From Beroe forskalii (lineage: Eukaryota; Ctenophora; Nuda; Beroida; Beroidae): a DNA stretch of 64,000 bases. The stretch spans positions 1,240,001-1,304,000 of the forward strand of contig WFMF01000009.1 in assembly GCA_011033025.1 (NCBI GenBank), written 5' to 3'. The position numbers were made by a program, and so were the translations under genes. Positions 55,201-64,000 of the stretch are shown piece after piece (within the stretch, counting starts at the first letter, position 1; the number at the start of each line of letters is the position of its first letter). Under the pieces are notes generated by a model. That model was given only the letters and a program-made list of their open reading frames with translations. It had not been told where the DNA came from and searched no databases.

Positions 55201-57870
55201 TGAGATGGCCAGGAAACTAAATAATAGTGGACGGGGTTACTTAATTCAATGAGTTTGTTATCATGAATCCCATTCCCAATTAACTGCGTTACTCTTATGA
55301 GTGCACATTGCACAATGCACATTGATCGAACGATAGAATGCGTTAGAATACTGTACTTTCGACAGAAATTGTATGATAAGTTAGTTGCGAAATGCGCGCC
55401 TTCATCGATCAATCACTTGCGCATATGTGAGATGTAGGTTACTTCTGGTTTGTTGGAACCTAAATCGTATATTATTTTCAGGACGGGGTGCTATAGCAGA
55501 CTACCTCTCTTTGGTGGTTGGAGGAGACCAGCAAGCTAAGAAGGTATACACTGGGCAAGGGGCAGTTTTAATCTTATTTACTCCAACGTAGCCATGAATT
55601 TCCTTCACACTTCATAGTGCTCACGCACAAGAATTTAACCAAATATTTGCATTTGCAACCTAAGTATCCCGCTCCAAACTTCCAACCCCATTTACTGTGC
55701 CCCAATCCATGGATACTAATCGACATGAAATTATACTATTCTCTTACCTGACTTTCGACACTCGACATGACATAGGAGGGTCAGTGGTGAAGTGGTATCG
55801 ATTTGACCACAGGATCGAAAGATCCTGAGTTCGAATCCTGGCCAGCGCCACTGAGCTAAGGGTGAGAGATTTTTCTCGAGCCTATGCAGCCCGACAGTTC
55901 ATTCAGCCGAGCGTACTCGAAACTGTGCGGGAAGGTTAAATGAGGAGCTTCCCATTGCAGCTAAGTCTCGGGCGAATAAAGTATGGATTACACTTCTAAC
56001 CGTCACTGGCTTGATAACACTTGAATCTTTCGATTCCTGTCATTGGCCGTACGGCTCTTGGAATAGAATTAAAACCTTCAAAATAAAAATAACCCTGGCT
56101 CCCTGGCAGGTTTCTATCACGGGAATGTTGCATCCCTCCATCAAGCGCTCTGTTAACATCGTATCCTCCTACTTTGAGGAACTGCAGATCAAAGCTCAGG
56201 ACTTCCTTTCAGACCCCCAGAAATGTGACAAGGTAAGGTCTTTCAGTAGGAAACTGTGATGTACTTCGGTAAGCCAACACACATCTCACTCTCTCTCTCT
56301 CTCTCTTTATCTCTTATCTCAACCTCTATTGACGAAGAGAGGTTTAGATAAGAGATGTGATGAAAGATTCTTTCACGCCTCTTATCCCATTCACCCATCT
56401 TATCTTTTTCAACCCTCTTATCTGAATCTCTTTCACCTCTCTTATCTCTCTTCCTCTAATCCAGGTGTTATCCATGTTCCCGGCTGGCAGTATCCAGGAT
56501 CAACTCAAGGAGTGGAGCGTGTCCCACCATGACTCCAAAACCAAGTGGAACTTGTTAAGAGAAGCATGGTTTTCTTACGCCAAGAAGAGGTCCATTAACA
56601 AGGACACTGCTCTGTACGAAGTCGTGTTACAGGTAGTTAACACTTCCATCGGTGTCTATAATACATAGACACTTGCCTGATTGACTTAGATCCCCGCGGT
56701 TCAAACCGAATAGGGGCCATTCATAAAGGAAGTCTGCAAAAATGTCGGCTCTTTTAGACCCCCCTTCCTCTTGTTCGTAACCTGAAACACCCACGATCCA
56801 CAATATCAATGTCTGAGTTGTAATACCCTACGTCTGCATTAGCCTTAATCGCCCTCATTGCGGACATCTTTTATGGATGTCCCCATACGTCTCTCGGGAA
56901 TTGCCCCAAACTGGACCCGATGGGCGGGTGTCTGCATTTGGTATTTTAGATTAAGATGGTGGATGGTGGTCACATGTATTTTCATGGTTTGGAAAGTGAT
57001 TAACTATTTCACCAACTCATTCATAAGCCTCGGTCTTGTTTCAGTTGTGCTATCCTAGGTTGGACGTCAACGTTACGAAGGGTCTGAACCATCTCCTCAA
57101 ATCGCCTTTCTCAGTGCACCCTAAAACAGGGAGGGTCTGTGTGCCGTTCCTCGCTAAAAACGTGGACTCCTTCGACCCCTTCTCAGTCCCAGTGAGTGAT
57201 GCAAATGTTTCACTTTGTGATGGTTTCTATTCACTATCATTCATATTGATCAAATTGTATGAATTCGACTTTTTCCACGTCCAATTTAAAAAGGAATTTA
57301 CTCAACCACACTACTGTGGCAGTTTTTACATGCAGCAAAGACGCTATTTCTCCAACTCATAATTTGAAATTTGATGATATTGTGATTTCACCTTCAAGTT
57401 CTACGTATGGATTGAATTTGAATAGCACGCGCGTATAAGTGCGTACTGTCTTTGTTAACCCGATATCTTTTCAGACACTTGGTGACATTATTAAGGAGCT
57501 AGATGACTGGACAGGAGAGGACAACACCCCAGACTACGCCAAAACCTCCCTCAAGCCGGCAGTGGACCTCTTCAAACGGTGAGCCCGACTTTTGAGGGTC
57601 TCAAATCTGAGGGTTGCTTGTAATTGTATATCTCGTTTGTATTAGGAGTAGGATGTCGCACTACGACATGCCTGGCCTCGTGCATGCACCGTTCCACTTT
57701 TGGACGGTCACAAATGTGACTCACATGTAGAATTGCACTCTCGTCGAGTGTTTGCCGACAACACCCGTCGATATTTCGTCAAAATTTTAATGAATGCTTT
57801 AATCAGGTTTGCCAAAGAATGCAAAGCTGAATCCTCGGAAGACAACAAAGAAAACGCTATGGACTGGTGA
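52283..57870 (+). CDS. PRIM1: DNA primase small (catalytic) subunit, complete, ten exons
   Basis: Makes RNA primers for DNA polymerase alpha. Exons: 52283-52350, 54004-54093, 54499-54681, 55045-55235 (or 55226), 55482-55543, 56110-56232, 56465-56632, 57045-57191, 57475-57578 and 57807-57870. Total 1,200 nt, 399 aa (human is about 420); all phases close. Exon 1 reads [20 protein letters not shown]. Key blocks: [14 protein letters not shown] (catalytic Asp pair in DIDMTD), [14 protein letters not shown] (zinc-binding Cys), [20 protein letters not shown] (primase motif with the conserved Arg-His), [20 protein letters not shown] and [15 protein letters not shown]. It ends KENAMDW. The exon 4 donor has two in-phase options. 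Intron 1 holds a 362-bp tandem repeat and intron 2 a 32-bp array duplicating the exon 3 acceptor. Confidence 0.94.
52790..53825. repeat. Tandem repeat, ~362-bp unit, nearly three copies, in PRIM1 intron 1
   Basis: 'cctcagaattccgaaatcacc' recurs at about 52,815, 53,200 and 53,560, each followed by 'gtcacgtttttcggcctgaa', 'tcgatatagaggtctcgaggga' and 'gcctgaaaccactgaacc'. The first unit has an internal 26-bp duplication ('tctttttctgaaatcaccc'). Confidence 0.85.
54262..54520 (+). repeat. 32-bp array of duplicated 3' splice sites at PRIM1 exon 3
   Basis: About eight units of CCCCACCTCCCCAGGTACAA GTCGTTCTCCAA. Each unit joins a pyrimidine tract and CAG (intron end) to the first 19-20 bases of exon 3. 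Acceptor AGs at 54434, 54466 and 54498 are 32 apart. Only the last (54498) is followed by the rest of the exon. One unit has CTGG in place of CAGG and has lost its acceptor; another has CAGATACAAG. Confidence 0.9.
55785..55985 (+). repeat. tRNA-derived SINE-like sequence in PRIM1 intron 5
   Basis: A-box-like TGGTGAAGTGGTA at about 55,790 and a B-box-like GAGTTCGAATCC at 55,828 have the spacing of RNA polymerase III internal promoters. They are followed by a non-tRNA body ('actgagctaagggtgag...gtgcgggaaggttaaatgagg'). The acceptor stem does not pair fully, so it is more likely a SINE than a functional tRNA. Confidence 0.5.
56285..56460. repeat. Pyrimidine-rich repeat in PRIM1 intron 6
   Basis: (CT)n at 56,288-56,306 followed by 'cctcttatc' units ('ttcacgcctcttatcc...cacccatcttatc...aaccctcttatc') up to the acceptor at 56,464. 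It probably just extends the polypyrimidine tract. Confidence 0.6.
56713..56884. mobile_element. MITE in PRIM1 intron 7, GGGGCCATTCATAAA ends
   Basis: Left GGGGCCATTCATAAAGGAAG TCTGCA and right TGCGGACATCTTTTATGGAT GTCCCC are inverted repeats. Same family as the element at 60,309-60,630 (GGGGCCATCCATTAAGGACG ... GGATGGCCCC). Confidence 0.75.
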
Positions 57871-58124
57871 CAAGCCTGGATACAGATAATACGGAAACTG
57901 ACTGTTCTCCCCCGGCAAATGTCAGCCAGGCAATTGCAGCTATTGAACTGATGCCAGCAGATGGATTACTTCGAGAGTCAGTTAGGTGGTTTCATCGTTC
58001 TGCGTCGATCAAATGGATTGATCAAATGAAAAACGCGCACAATACACTTTCATGAAGACATCCGCGCAAAAAAGCAAGCAAGCGCGATTGTGTGCCATTT
58101 TCATTTGATCAGTTCATTTGATCG

Positions 58125-58345
58125 ACGCTGGTGTCAGCACGGCTACAGAATGGTGTCAGCACGGCTACAGACTGGTGTCAGCACGGCTGCTGACTGGTGT
58201 CAGCACAGCTACCAGCTAGATACTGGTGTCAGCACTGCTAGTTGCTACGGACTGGTGTCAGCACGGCTACAGACTGGTGTCAGCACGGCTACAGAATGCA
58301 AGTGTCAGAAAGCTACGGATCGGTGTCAGCACAGAATTAAAAATT
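58125..58345. repeat. Minisatellite, ~22-bp unit 'ctggtgtcagcacggctacaga'
   Basis: Eight or nine units with variants ('gctgctga', 'agctaccagctagata') lie just 3' of PRIM1. They are followed by related 'attaaaaattgac(t/c)tgg(t/g)g(t/c)caccatta' repeats up to 58,405. Confidence 0.8.
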
Positions 58346-58747
58346 GACCTGGGGTCACCATTAAAAATTGACTGGTGCCACCATTAGGAATTGACTGGTG
58401 TCACCCTAGTCCGACGGTCAAGATTTTATTTTTTAAACTTTTAATTTACTCAATTGGCTACAAGTACAAATTGAAGTATAATAATATCTCTATTTATTTA
58501 TTTTAACTTTGTTGAATATTTTCATAAACTCATATGGCACATTCTTTATCATATTGAAGTTAAACTCTGCATCAGAATAAATTGAATTTTTATCTTTGTA
58601 ATTTCTATATTCTTCATTAATTAATTATAATATCTTGGTAAACATCTGTTCTTTATTTTTGCAGAACTAGAACAAGAAGTAGAAGACTGTTTCGAATTTG
58701 AGTAACTGCATGGGCTGTTTCAGTAATCCAGACCTAAAGTGGCTATA

Positions 58748-58972
58748 GTGTCCCATATAACTCTGGGCTCTTCATTATCTATGATAATGACGTCACTCAG
58801 AAAAATACATTTAAGCGCACCTAGCGCTTTAAGAGTTAAAAGGGTAACTACAGGATGTTAAGGCTAGGTCTTGGTTAGATCTAAACGTCAATTTTTAGGT
58901 TTCCTAAATACAGAAAAATTGACGTTTGGATCTGTGACGTCACTCAGCTAGAGTTATATGGGAACGGACACA
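58748..58972. mobile_element. MITE with GTGTCCCATATAAC ends
   Basis: Left GTGTCCCATATAACTCTGGG, right GAGTTATATGGGAACGGACAC. The interior has 'atgacgtcactcagaaaaatacattta' and 'gacgtcactcagc' near the two ends as inverted motifs. Confidence 0.75.
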
Positions 58973-59237
58973 CCGTGTACCGACAAACGCGGCGCGCTTC
59001 CCCAGGACAGGGCCGGGTCGCTGGGAAGCGCTGCGCGCATGCCGCGTACGCACACCTAAATCGTACTTGGGCTAAGGAATAGGATTAGGAATACGAAGGA
59101 GGCCAGGCATAAGGCAACGTCAGGCAAGCAGAAGCACGCAATCGCATTGCGCCAGTGGAATTGGAATTAAATTTAGAAAATAGAAATGATCACAAGGGAT
59201 TGGATTTTTGCAATTGAAATTTTTCAATGAAAAACAG

Positions 59238-59440
59238 GGTCAGTTCAAAGTGCAGTATGCGCGTCTTTTGTGTGCGCGGCGTAAGTTGGCGCGACATTCA
59301 AACATGTCACTGTCAGAACACCTGACAAGTGACACCGCGCAAACTTACGCCGCGCACACGAATTCGTTGTACTTGTCAGTGTCTGACGTTGCTTGACAAC
59401 GAATTCGAAAGACGCGCAAACTGCAGTTCGAACTGACACC
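59238..59440. mobile_element. MITE, ends GGTCAGTTC(AAA) / GAACTGACACC
   Basis: 'gtatgcgcgtcttttgtgtgcgcggcgtaag' at the left against 'cttacgccgcgcacac' and 'gaaagacgcgcaaactgcagttcgaactgac' at the right. Same family as 49,798-49,919. Confidence 0.75.
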
Positions 59441-59566
59441 GAAATAATATCATTTTACAAAACAATTATATCATTATCATGAAAAGGTAAACATAAAAAT
59501 TTTTATTGCAGAAATCAGCAATGGTATAAATAATCAATATCATCAAATGCCAGAGGAGAAATCATA

Positions 59567-59802
59567 AGGTGCATGTAACGTTCGTCGGTCGATCGAATGG
59601 AATTGGTCGATCGATCAACTTTATTTGATCGACTGATGTGTTTTAATGCTCTCTGTTGACTTGAATCGTGTTTAAATGAGCAATATTTAGTTGTTTCCCT
59701 ACTAGCTTAAAGATATTCTATTAAAAACACATCAGTCGATCAAATAAAGTTGATCGATCGACCAATTCCATTCGATCGACCGACGAACGTTACAGGCACC
59801 TA
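59567..59802. mobile_element. Foldback element, near-perfect ~85-bp arms
   Basis: AAGGTGCATGTAACGTTCGT...AAACACATCAG arms mirrored around about 59,685. Each arm carries GGTCGATCGAATGGAATTGG and further GATCGATC motifs. Arms differ at about two positions. The outermost 'aggtgc' pair may be part of the arm. Confidence 0.8.
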
Positions 59803-59846
59803 ATATTAATTGCGAAGCATAATGATAATGGATAAAATTCGGGTAT

Positions 59847-60113
59847 GTGTCCCATATAACATTAACTCTGGCTGAGTGACGTCAAAAATCTATACGTCAA
59901 TTTTTCTGTATCCTAAACGGTTTAGTAAACCTAAATATGGCCCAAACCAAAACCCTAACATTAATCCTCGCCCTAACCCTAACAAATCTTGACCCTAATC
60001 CTGACCCTAACCCTATAACCCTTAAAGCGCTTGGTGCGCTTAAATGTATTTTTCTGAGTGACGTCATTATCTTAGATAATGAAGAGCCCAGAGTTATATC
60101 AATATGGGACACT
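59847..60113. mobile_element. Second GTGTCCCATATAAC element, inverted relative to the first
   Basis: Ends GTGTCCCATATAACATTAAC and ...GAGTTATATCAATATGGGACAC. The order of its interior ('cagagttatat', 'gacgtcattatc') is the inverse of 58,748-58,972. It holds 'ccctaaccctaac'-type text like the 41,504 MITE. Confidence 0.75.
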
Positions 60114-60308
60114 AGCCAAAATTCCGCGGCAAATAAACGACAGTGACACTTGACTGAAAGTGAATTAGTTGCTGATTTCTGATCAATACGATGTAACATT
60201 TAACAATGAATTTTTCATGGTGATGGAACCTCAGAACCAAGTCTAAAATTTGAATGTTCTTTCAATGAGAATGTGAATTTTGCAAATTTAAAAGGCAACA
60301 GGAACTAT

Positions 60309-60630
60309 GGGGCCATCCATTAAGGACGTCCGCAATGAAGAGTGACTGAGGAGTCCGGCCAGAGCGGACGTTTGCCGTTGCGGACATAGGGAGAGGGGGT
60401 GTTTGACCAAATACGGACGTCTGCAGTTTACAGAAATTTTGGTCGATTTGACGGTTATTTTAACAGAAAATCGTGAAATTTGGGGCTAAAAATGATGAAC
60501 CGAAAGATTTTAAAGAAATATCCAGACGTCCTGGAGGGGTTTCTGAAATGCGGACGTTTGCGTACAGGGGAGGAGGGAGTGGTCTAACTGTAAGGTCGAA
60601 ATTTTGCGTACGTCCTGTATGGATGGCCCC
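60309..60630. mobile_element. MITE, GGGGCCATCCAT ends
   Basis: GGGGCCATCCATTAAGGACG TCCGCA at the left and ACGTCCTGTATGGATGGCCCC at the right, with further internal 'gcggacgt(t/c)tg' motifs. Related to 56,713-56,884. Target duplication is not evident. Confidence 0.75.
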
Positions 60631-60639
60631 TGTCAGCAT

Positions 60640-61780
60640 CGTTAACAAATTGATAGAAATAGATTTTAGAGTTGGCCCTTTTAAATAATATTGTGAACAA
60701 CACAATATAATTTATATCAAAATCAAAATTAACAATATTAAATAATAGATTAAAAAAGGAACACCCTCCCCCCCAAATACCCAGAGAGAGATCACCTCGT
60801 GATGGTTTAAATAATCTCTCCTAACTCACGTATCGAGCAAATCAAACTCGTTATCGTATTTAACTTTTTGAAATATTTTGTTTAAAATAACATTCCCATT
60901 TTAAATTTTCTTGAAACTTTCTCCCACTAAAATTTCGTCGGAATTATGATGTTGATAATAATAATTATCTACGAAAAGTTTTAAAATTTTGATTTTTTGG
61001 TATTTTTGTATTACTAATCGTACTATACTTTTTTATTTCTTTTTTTTTAGATTTTTGTTTTTTATGATTATAATTATCTGGATTTTTTTGATTTTTCGGT
61101 CTTTTAATTTTTTGGTATTCAAAATCATTTTATGTTTTTTTTTAAATTTTTGAATTTATTGAAAAATCAGCCTCACTAATTTTTTTAATTTTACAAAATC
61201 AACTTTTGCATTTCTAATCATTATACGATTTTTTGTTGGTTTTTTGCTTTGTTGGTTTTTTGCTTTGAAAAATATTCTCTTTTTCACCGAAAACGATATT
61301 TTGACGCCCAAATTAAGCCCCCTAAATTTAAACCCCCATGGCGATTTTGTATACCCGCCAAAAGTTGGGAATGGCCCTAGTCCTTGATACGCAAGTTTTT
61401 CTTCTGACAGTTAACACACAATTTTCTTTAATCAATATCGCTCATGTCTCACCATTTGCGAATAGATATCATCATTGATGTATTGAGATATGACTATTCG
61501 CTTAATAAACGTTCATTCTCTGTCGTGCTATTGTCCATTGATAAGAGTATCTCTTTCCAATATATTCACGAATGTTTCAGTGTAAGCTTTGTGACAAATT
61601 TAACTGAGCTCCCGTTGGAATATATCGATGTACCTCAGCCTGGGACAGTTCAGGGACAGCTCAACACTTTGGGAAGTTTAAATTCAGCCATTTTCAGTCT
61701 GATATTAGGTATATTCAGCCACAACTCAGTAGGGCTGGCGGCGGTTCTTCCTCATCTCAGGGCACCTTAGAAGGGCCTTT
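60640..61780. other. T-rich degenerate sequence, no supported gene
   Basis: 60,940-61,290 is dominated by 'tttttg(a/t)tttttt' and 'attttttggt' low-complexity text. The 108-codon ORF at 61,444-61,770 has no recognisable domain. A small direct repeat, 'agggcctttggcggcggct', occurs at 61,772 and 61,807, overlapping the 3' end of the next gene. Confidence 0.45.
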
Positions 61781-61800
61781 GGCGGCGGCTGTACCACACC

Positions 61801-63386
61801 TCAGTAGGGCCTTTGGCGGCGGCTCTGCCGGGGTGGCGGCACGTGGCGAACAGGTGGTGGGCGGTGCTGGGCGGGAACTTGTCGGGCAGGGACTCTGTCT
61901 CGGCTGACGAGCTGAACTCGGCGTTCCTGAGAAACAGGTGATACCGATTATCAGTAATTCATCAATTTATTAGTAATTTATCGAGGCAAAAACACTGATT
62001 TTCACTCACCCTCACAACGTGATACCGAGAACACACAATCAATAAGAAGTAACTAAACAAACATACATTGTTTGCAGTGCATACCGCTAACTCTCGAGAC
62101 CGAGACACTGGTTGGAGGGCGCCGGAACTCCCGCTGCGGAGCTGGCGAGCTTCCATGCTCGCTGCTGCCATGTCGTTGTAGGTGTAGTTGTTGCTGTACT
62201 CGTTATACGGGTTAGCGTACCTGTAACGAGTAGCAAGCGATTATTGGGGATATGTTTGATTTTAATCTACAAAACTGAAAACACAGTACAAAGTTGAAGC
62301 GATTGGATCAACTCATGTCTCTGTGTTTTTAAATAATTATGTGGGATAGAGAGGTTTAATGCATATCGTAAGCACAGTAAATAGGCTGTTTGGTTTTATC
62401 AATTCACCATGATTATGATGAAGATCACAACCACCAACTTTTAGATAATATTATGATTGAGAAAATGCTTTCAAAGGCCATTAAGATAAAGGGACCAGAG
62501 GGTAATATTATGCTTTTTGATAGATGATGTGGCAGGGTCACAAGTAGGGTGACGAGGGAAAGATGAAGGCAACCCTTATAAACCCCGTTTTGACTTTTTC
62601 AAATCCAAAATTACTAAAAAATGTTACCTATCATTCCAGAAAAGGTAGCATTTCAATTTTTGCCAAAAGTGGTAGAAAAAACATGGTAGCATTTCATAAA
62701 TTTGGTTAAACTCTCTTAAACCCCGAAAAATAGACCCCAATTTCAATTTTCAAATCATCCCGGGGTCAATCAGGGCTGCCTTCTTCAAAGTTGCATGAAT
62801 AACACGGGGGACTCCACACGACCAATGGCATGCAGCAAAGACATCAGCAAGCACCCTTTTTCATGATGCACAGTACTAGGATATGGCTTAAATCTCTCAG
62901 ACTTGACGCAAAAAAGCGCGACTGAGCAATGAGCAGCATTCACGAAACACAAACAAAGAGGGTTGTAGCACAATGCAACATTCATGGAGTTAAGTGCTCA
63001 CTCATGAAACACAATGAAAGAAGGTTGCAGTACAAGCCGCAATGCAATATTTATGAACTTTTCATTTATAAAACACAATGAAAGATGGTTGTAGCTGAAT
63101 GTTCCCCTAAAGGAAGCTTGACACTTTATATGCTTAGTAAATGATGCAGGCACACAGTGAATCACACAAGCAGTGCTGAAGCAGGCACATTTTGACAGTG
63201 CTAGCAGGAACATTTTATCAGGCTCCTCACCTACTGTCCCCCGGGTAGGGAGCCCCGCGCCCCCGGCCCCGGGGCGGCAGCTCCCTGCCCCGGGCGCCGC
63301 CCCCGTAATAGGGCGGGGCGCCGTGGTCCGCGGGGAAGTCCGCAGAGAAGTCCGGAACTTGACTGCTGCCGCTGCTGAACTCTTCT
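61801..63386 (-). CDS. RG-rich protein, probably RNA-binding, last three exons
   Basis: Minus-strand exons 63386-63231, 62220-62085 and 61926-61801 (TGA). Phases close: AG/G across the first intron restores Arg, and the second junction is phase 0. Translation: EEFSSGSSQVPDFSADFPAD, then GAPPYYGGGARGRELPPRGRGRGAPYPGDS, then RYANPYNEYSNNYTYNDMAA onward, and a basic Arg-rich tail ending SRRQRPY. The RGRG run with Tyr/Asn/Ser-rich sequence is the composition of intrinsically disordered C-termini of RNA-granule proteins. That role is inferred from composition only; I cannot name the family. Two other frames of the GC-rich first exon are also open, but only this one continues in phase. The gene extends beyond 63,386 or begins outside the window. 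Confidence 0.55.
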
Positions 63387-64000
63387 CTGTTGACGGAGAG
63401 GGTTGGTGTGTGACAAAATGAGAGGATTGGGCGACACCATTACGAGTTATAATTACCAATTAAGGTAGGAGAGATTTGTCGTATTAAAATGTGGGACATT
63501 TAGTTTATAAATCCGTATACTCATCTCAATCAGTCAGCGATGTATTTTATCTGCAAAACACAGTACCTACAAAGTTGCAGCGATTAGATCATCTCATGTC
63601 TTTGTGTTTTTTAGCATTAGAACCTATAAGGAACCGCCTTTGGTGTCATGTAACATGTGTATACCCTGTATAGTGTATACTGTATAGTGTCATGGTATGT
63701 GTATAGTGTGTATATTGTATAGCGTTTTTGTGTACTGTGGTACTTGGTTATTGGTTAAGTGAGCGTATAATTAACCTTATTGAGAATGAGAGCATGAATC
63801 ATGGAGAAATATTTTCAGAATAAAGAATGAGTTCTGCTAGAAATGTGGCCTTATAGTATGTCGCTGAGTTTAAGATTCTTATCAAACTCGGCAGTCACAG
63901 GCGCATAACATCTTTCATATAGAAAATTTGACAGAACCTTCGTCGAAGACTATTTTTGGAACAAAATGTAAACTTCAACACTCTCAAATGAGCTTTGATT
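62230..64000. other. Intron and 5' flank of the RG-rich gene, no further exon recognised
   Basis: A loose tandem repeat 'catgaaacacaatgaaagaaggttg(c/t)ag' occurs at about 62,945, 63,003 and 63,066. 63,640-63,730 is rich in GTATAGTGT micro-repeats. A pair of segments ('ctacaaaactgaaaacacagtacaaagttgaagcgattggatcaactcatgtctctgtgttttt' at 62,267 and a near copy at 63,552) is a dispersed duplication. Confidence 0.45.

Noticed and set aside
54881-55252. 123-codon ORF as a separate gene
   Set aside because: Its second half is PRIM1 exon 4 and its first half is intron text in the same frame.
55785-55860. Functional tRNA gene
   Set aside because: Internal promoter boxes are present, but the acceptor stem and anticodon arm do not fold properly, and SINE-like sequence follows.
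60950-61300. Possible gene or UTR in T-rich region
   Set aside because: Low-complexity T-runs with no open frame, splice signals or repeats that can be classified.
63173-63459. Longest open frames over the GC-rich exon (Ala/Pro/Arg-rich, 82-153 codons)
   Set aside because: They do not continue across the introns. The frame giving PPRGRGRGAPYPGD joins the next exon in phase.

Overview
This is a eukaryotic nuclear scaffold, almost certainly from an invertebrate animal. It carries intron-rich, GT-AG-spliced genes of metazoan type (a cullin-2-like ubiquitin ligase scaffold, DNA primase small subunit, a cysteine-string protein, class-A-like 7TM receptors and a dibasic-processed secreted peptide precursor). 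There are no operons or bacterial signals. About three quarters or more of the window is repeat-derived. I cannot assign a phylum. One 100-base N gap (5700-5799) shows it is an assembled scaffold.

Layout. 1-2,180: tandem and dispersed repeats plus a LINE reverse-transcriptase tail. 2,190-7,890: an inverted duplication carrying two diverging copies of a 7TM receptor gene. The minus copy can be rebuilt from three exons (365 aa); the first exons of the plus copy are lost in the gap. 8,124-10,554: the last seven exons of a CUL2-like gene on the minus strand, with two minisatellites in or next to its introns. 11,800-12,128: two small exons of an unidentified membrane protein that run into a 33-bp minisatellite. 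13,162-14,029: a decayed LINE ORF1. 14,250-21,800: AT-rich, with short inverted-repeat elements and no gene I can support. 22,084-31,965: a roughly 345-bp satellite in two opposed arrays, interrupted by a 2-kb element flanked by TTAA. 32,021-32,380: a small secreted-protein ORF. 33,922-35,159: a transposon with an 8-bp target duplication. 37,700-38,390: a LINE reverse transcriptase remnant. 38,833-43,399: a 4.6-kb inverted repeat with two younger elements in one arm. 46,729-47,133: a putative neuropeptide/prohormone precursor (minus). 48,198-48,952: the last two exons of a cysteine-string protein (plus). 50,490-52,230: a long-TIR element. 52,283-57,870: a complete ten-exon PRIM1 gene (plus). 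58,100-60,700: several MITEs. 61,801-63,386: three terminal exons of an RG-rich protein (minus).

The genes are unrelated housekeeping and signalling genes that happen to be neighbours: DNA replication priming, ubiquitylation, vesicle exocytosis chaperoning, receptor signalling and a secreted peptide. The gene models rest on splice-phase bookkeeping done by hand. Phases close exactly for PRIM1, the CUL2 fragment, the receptor and the RG-rich gene, which is the main support for them. The most notable observations are the repeated-peptide precursor, a 32-bp array that duplicates the 3' splice site of PRIM1 exon 3, a minisatellite in the receptor intron made from a reverse-transcriptase motif, and several transposons whose target duplications can be read directly, one of them against an empty site.
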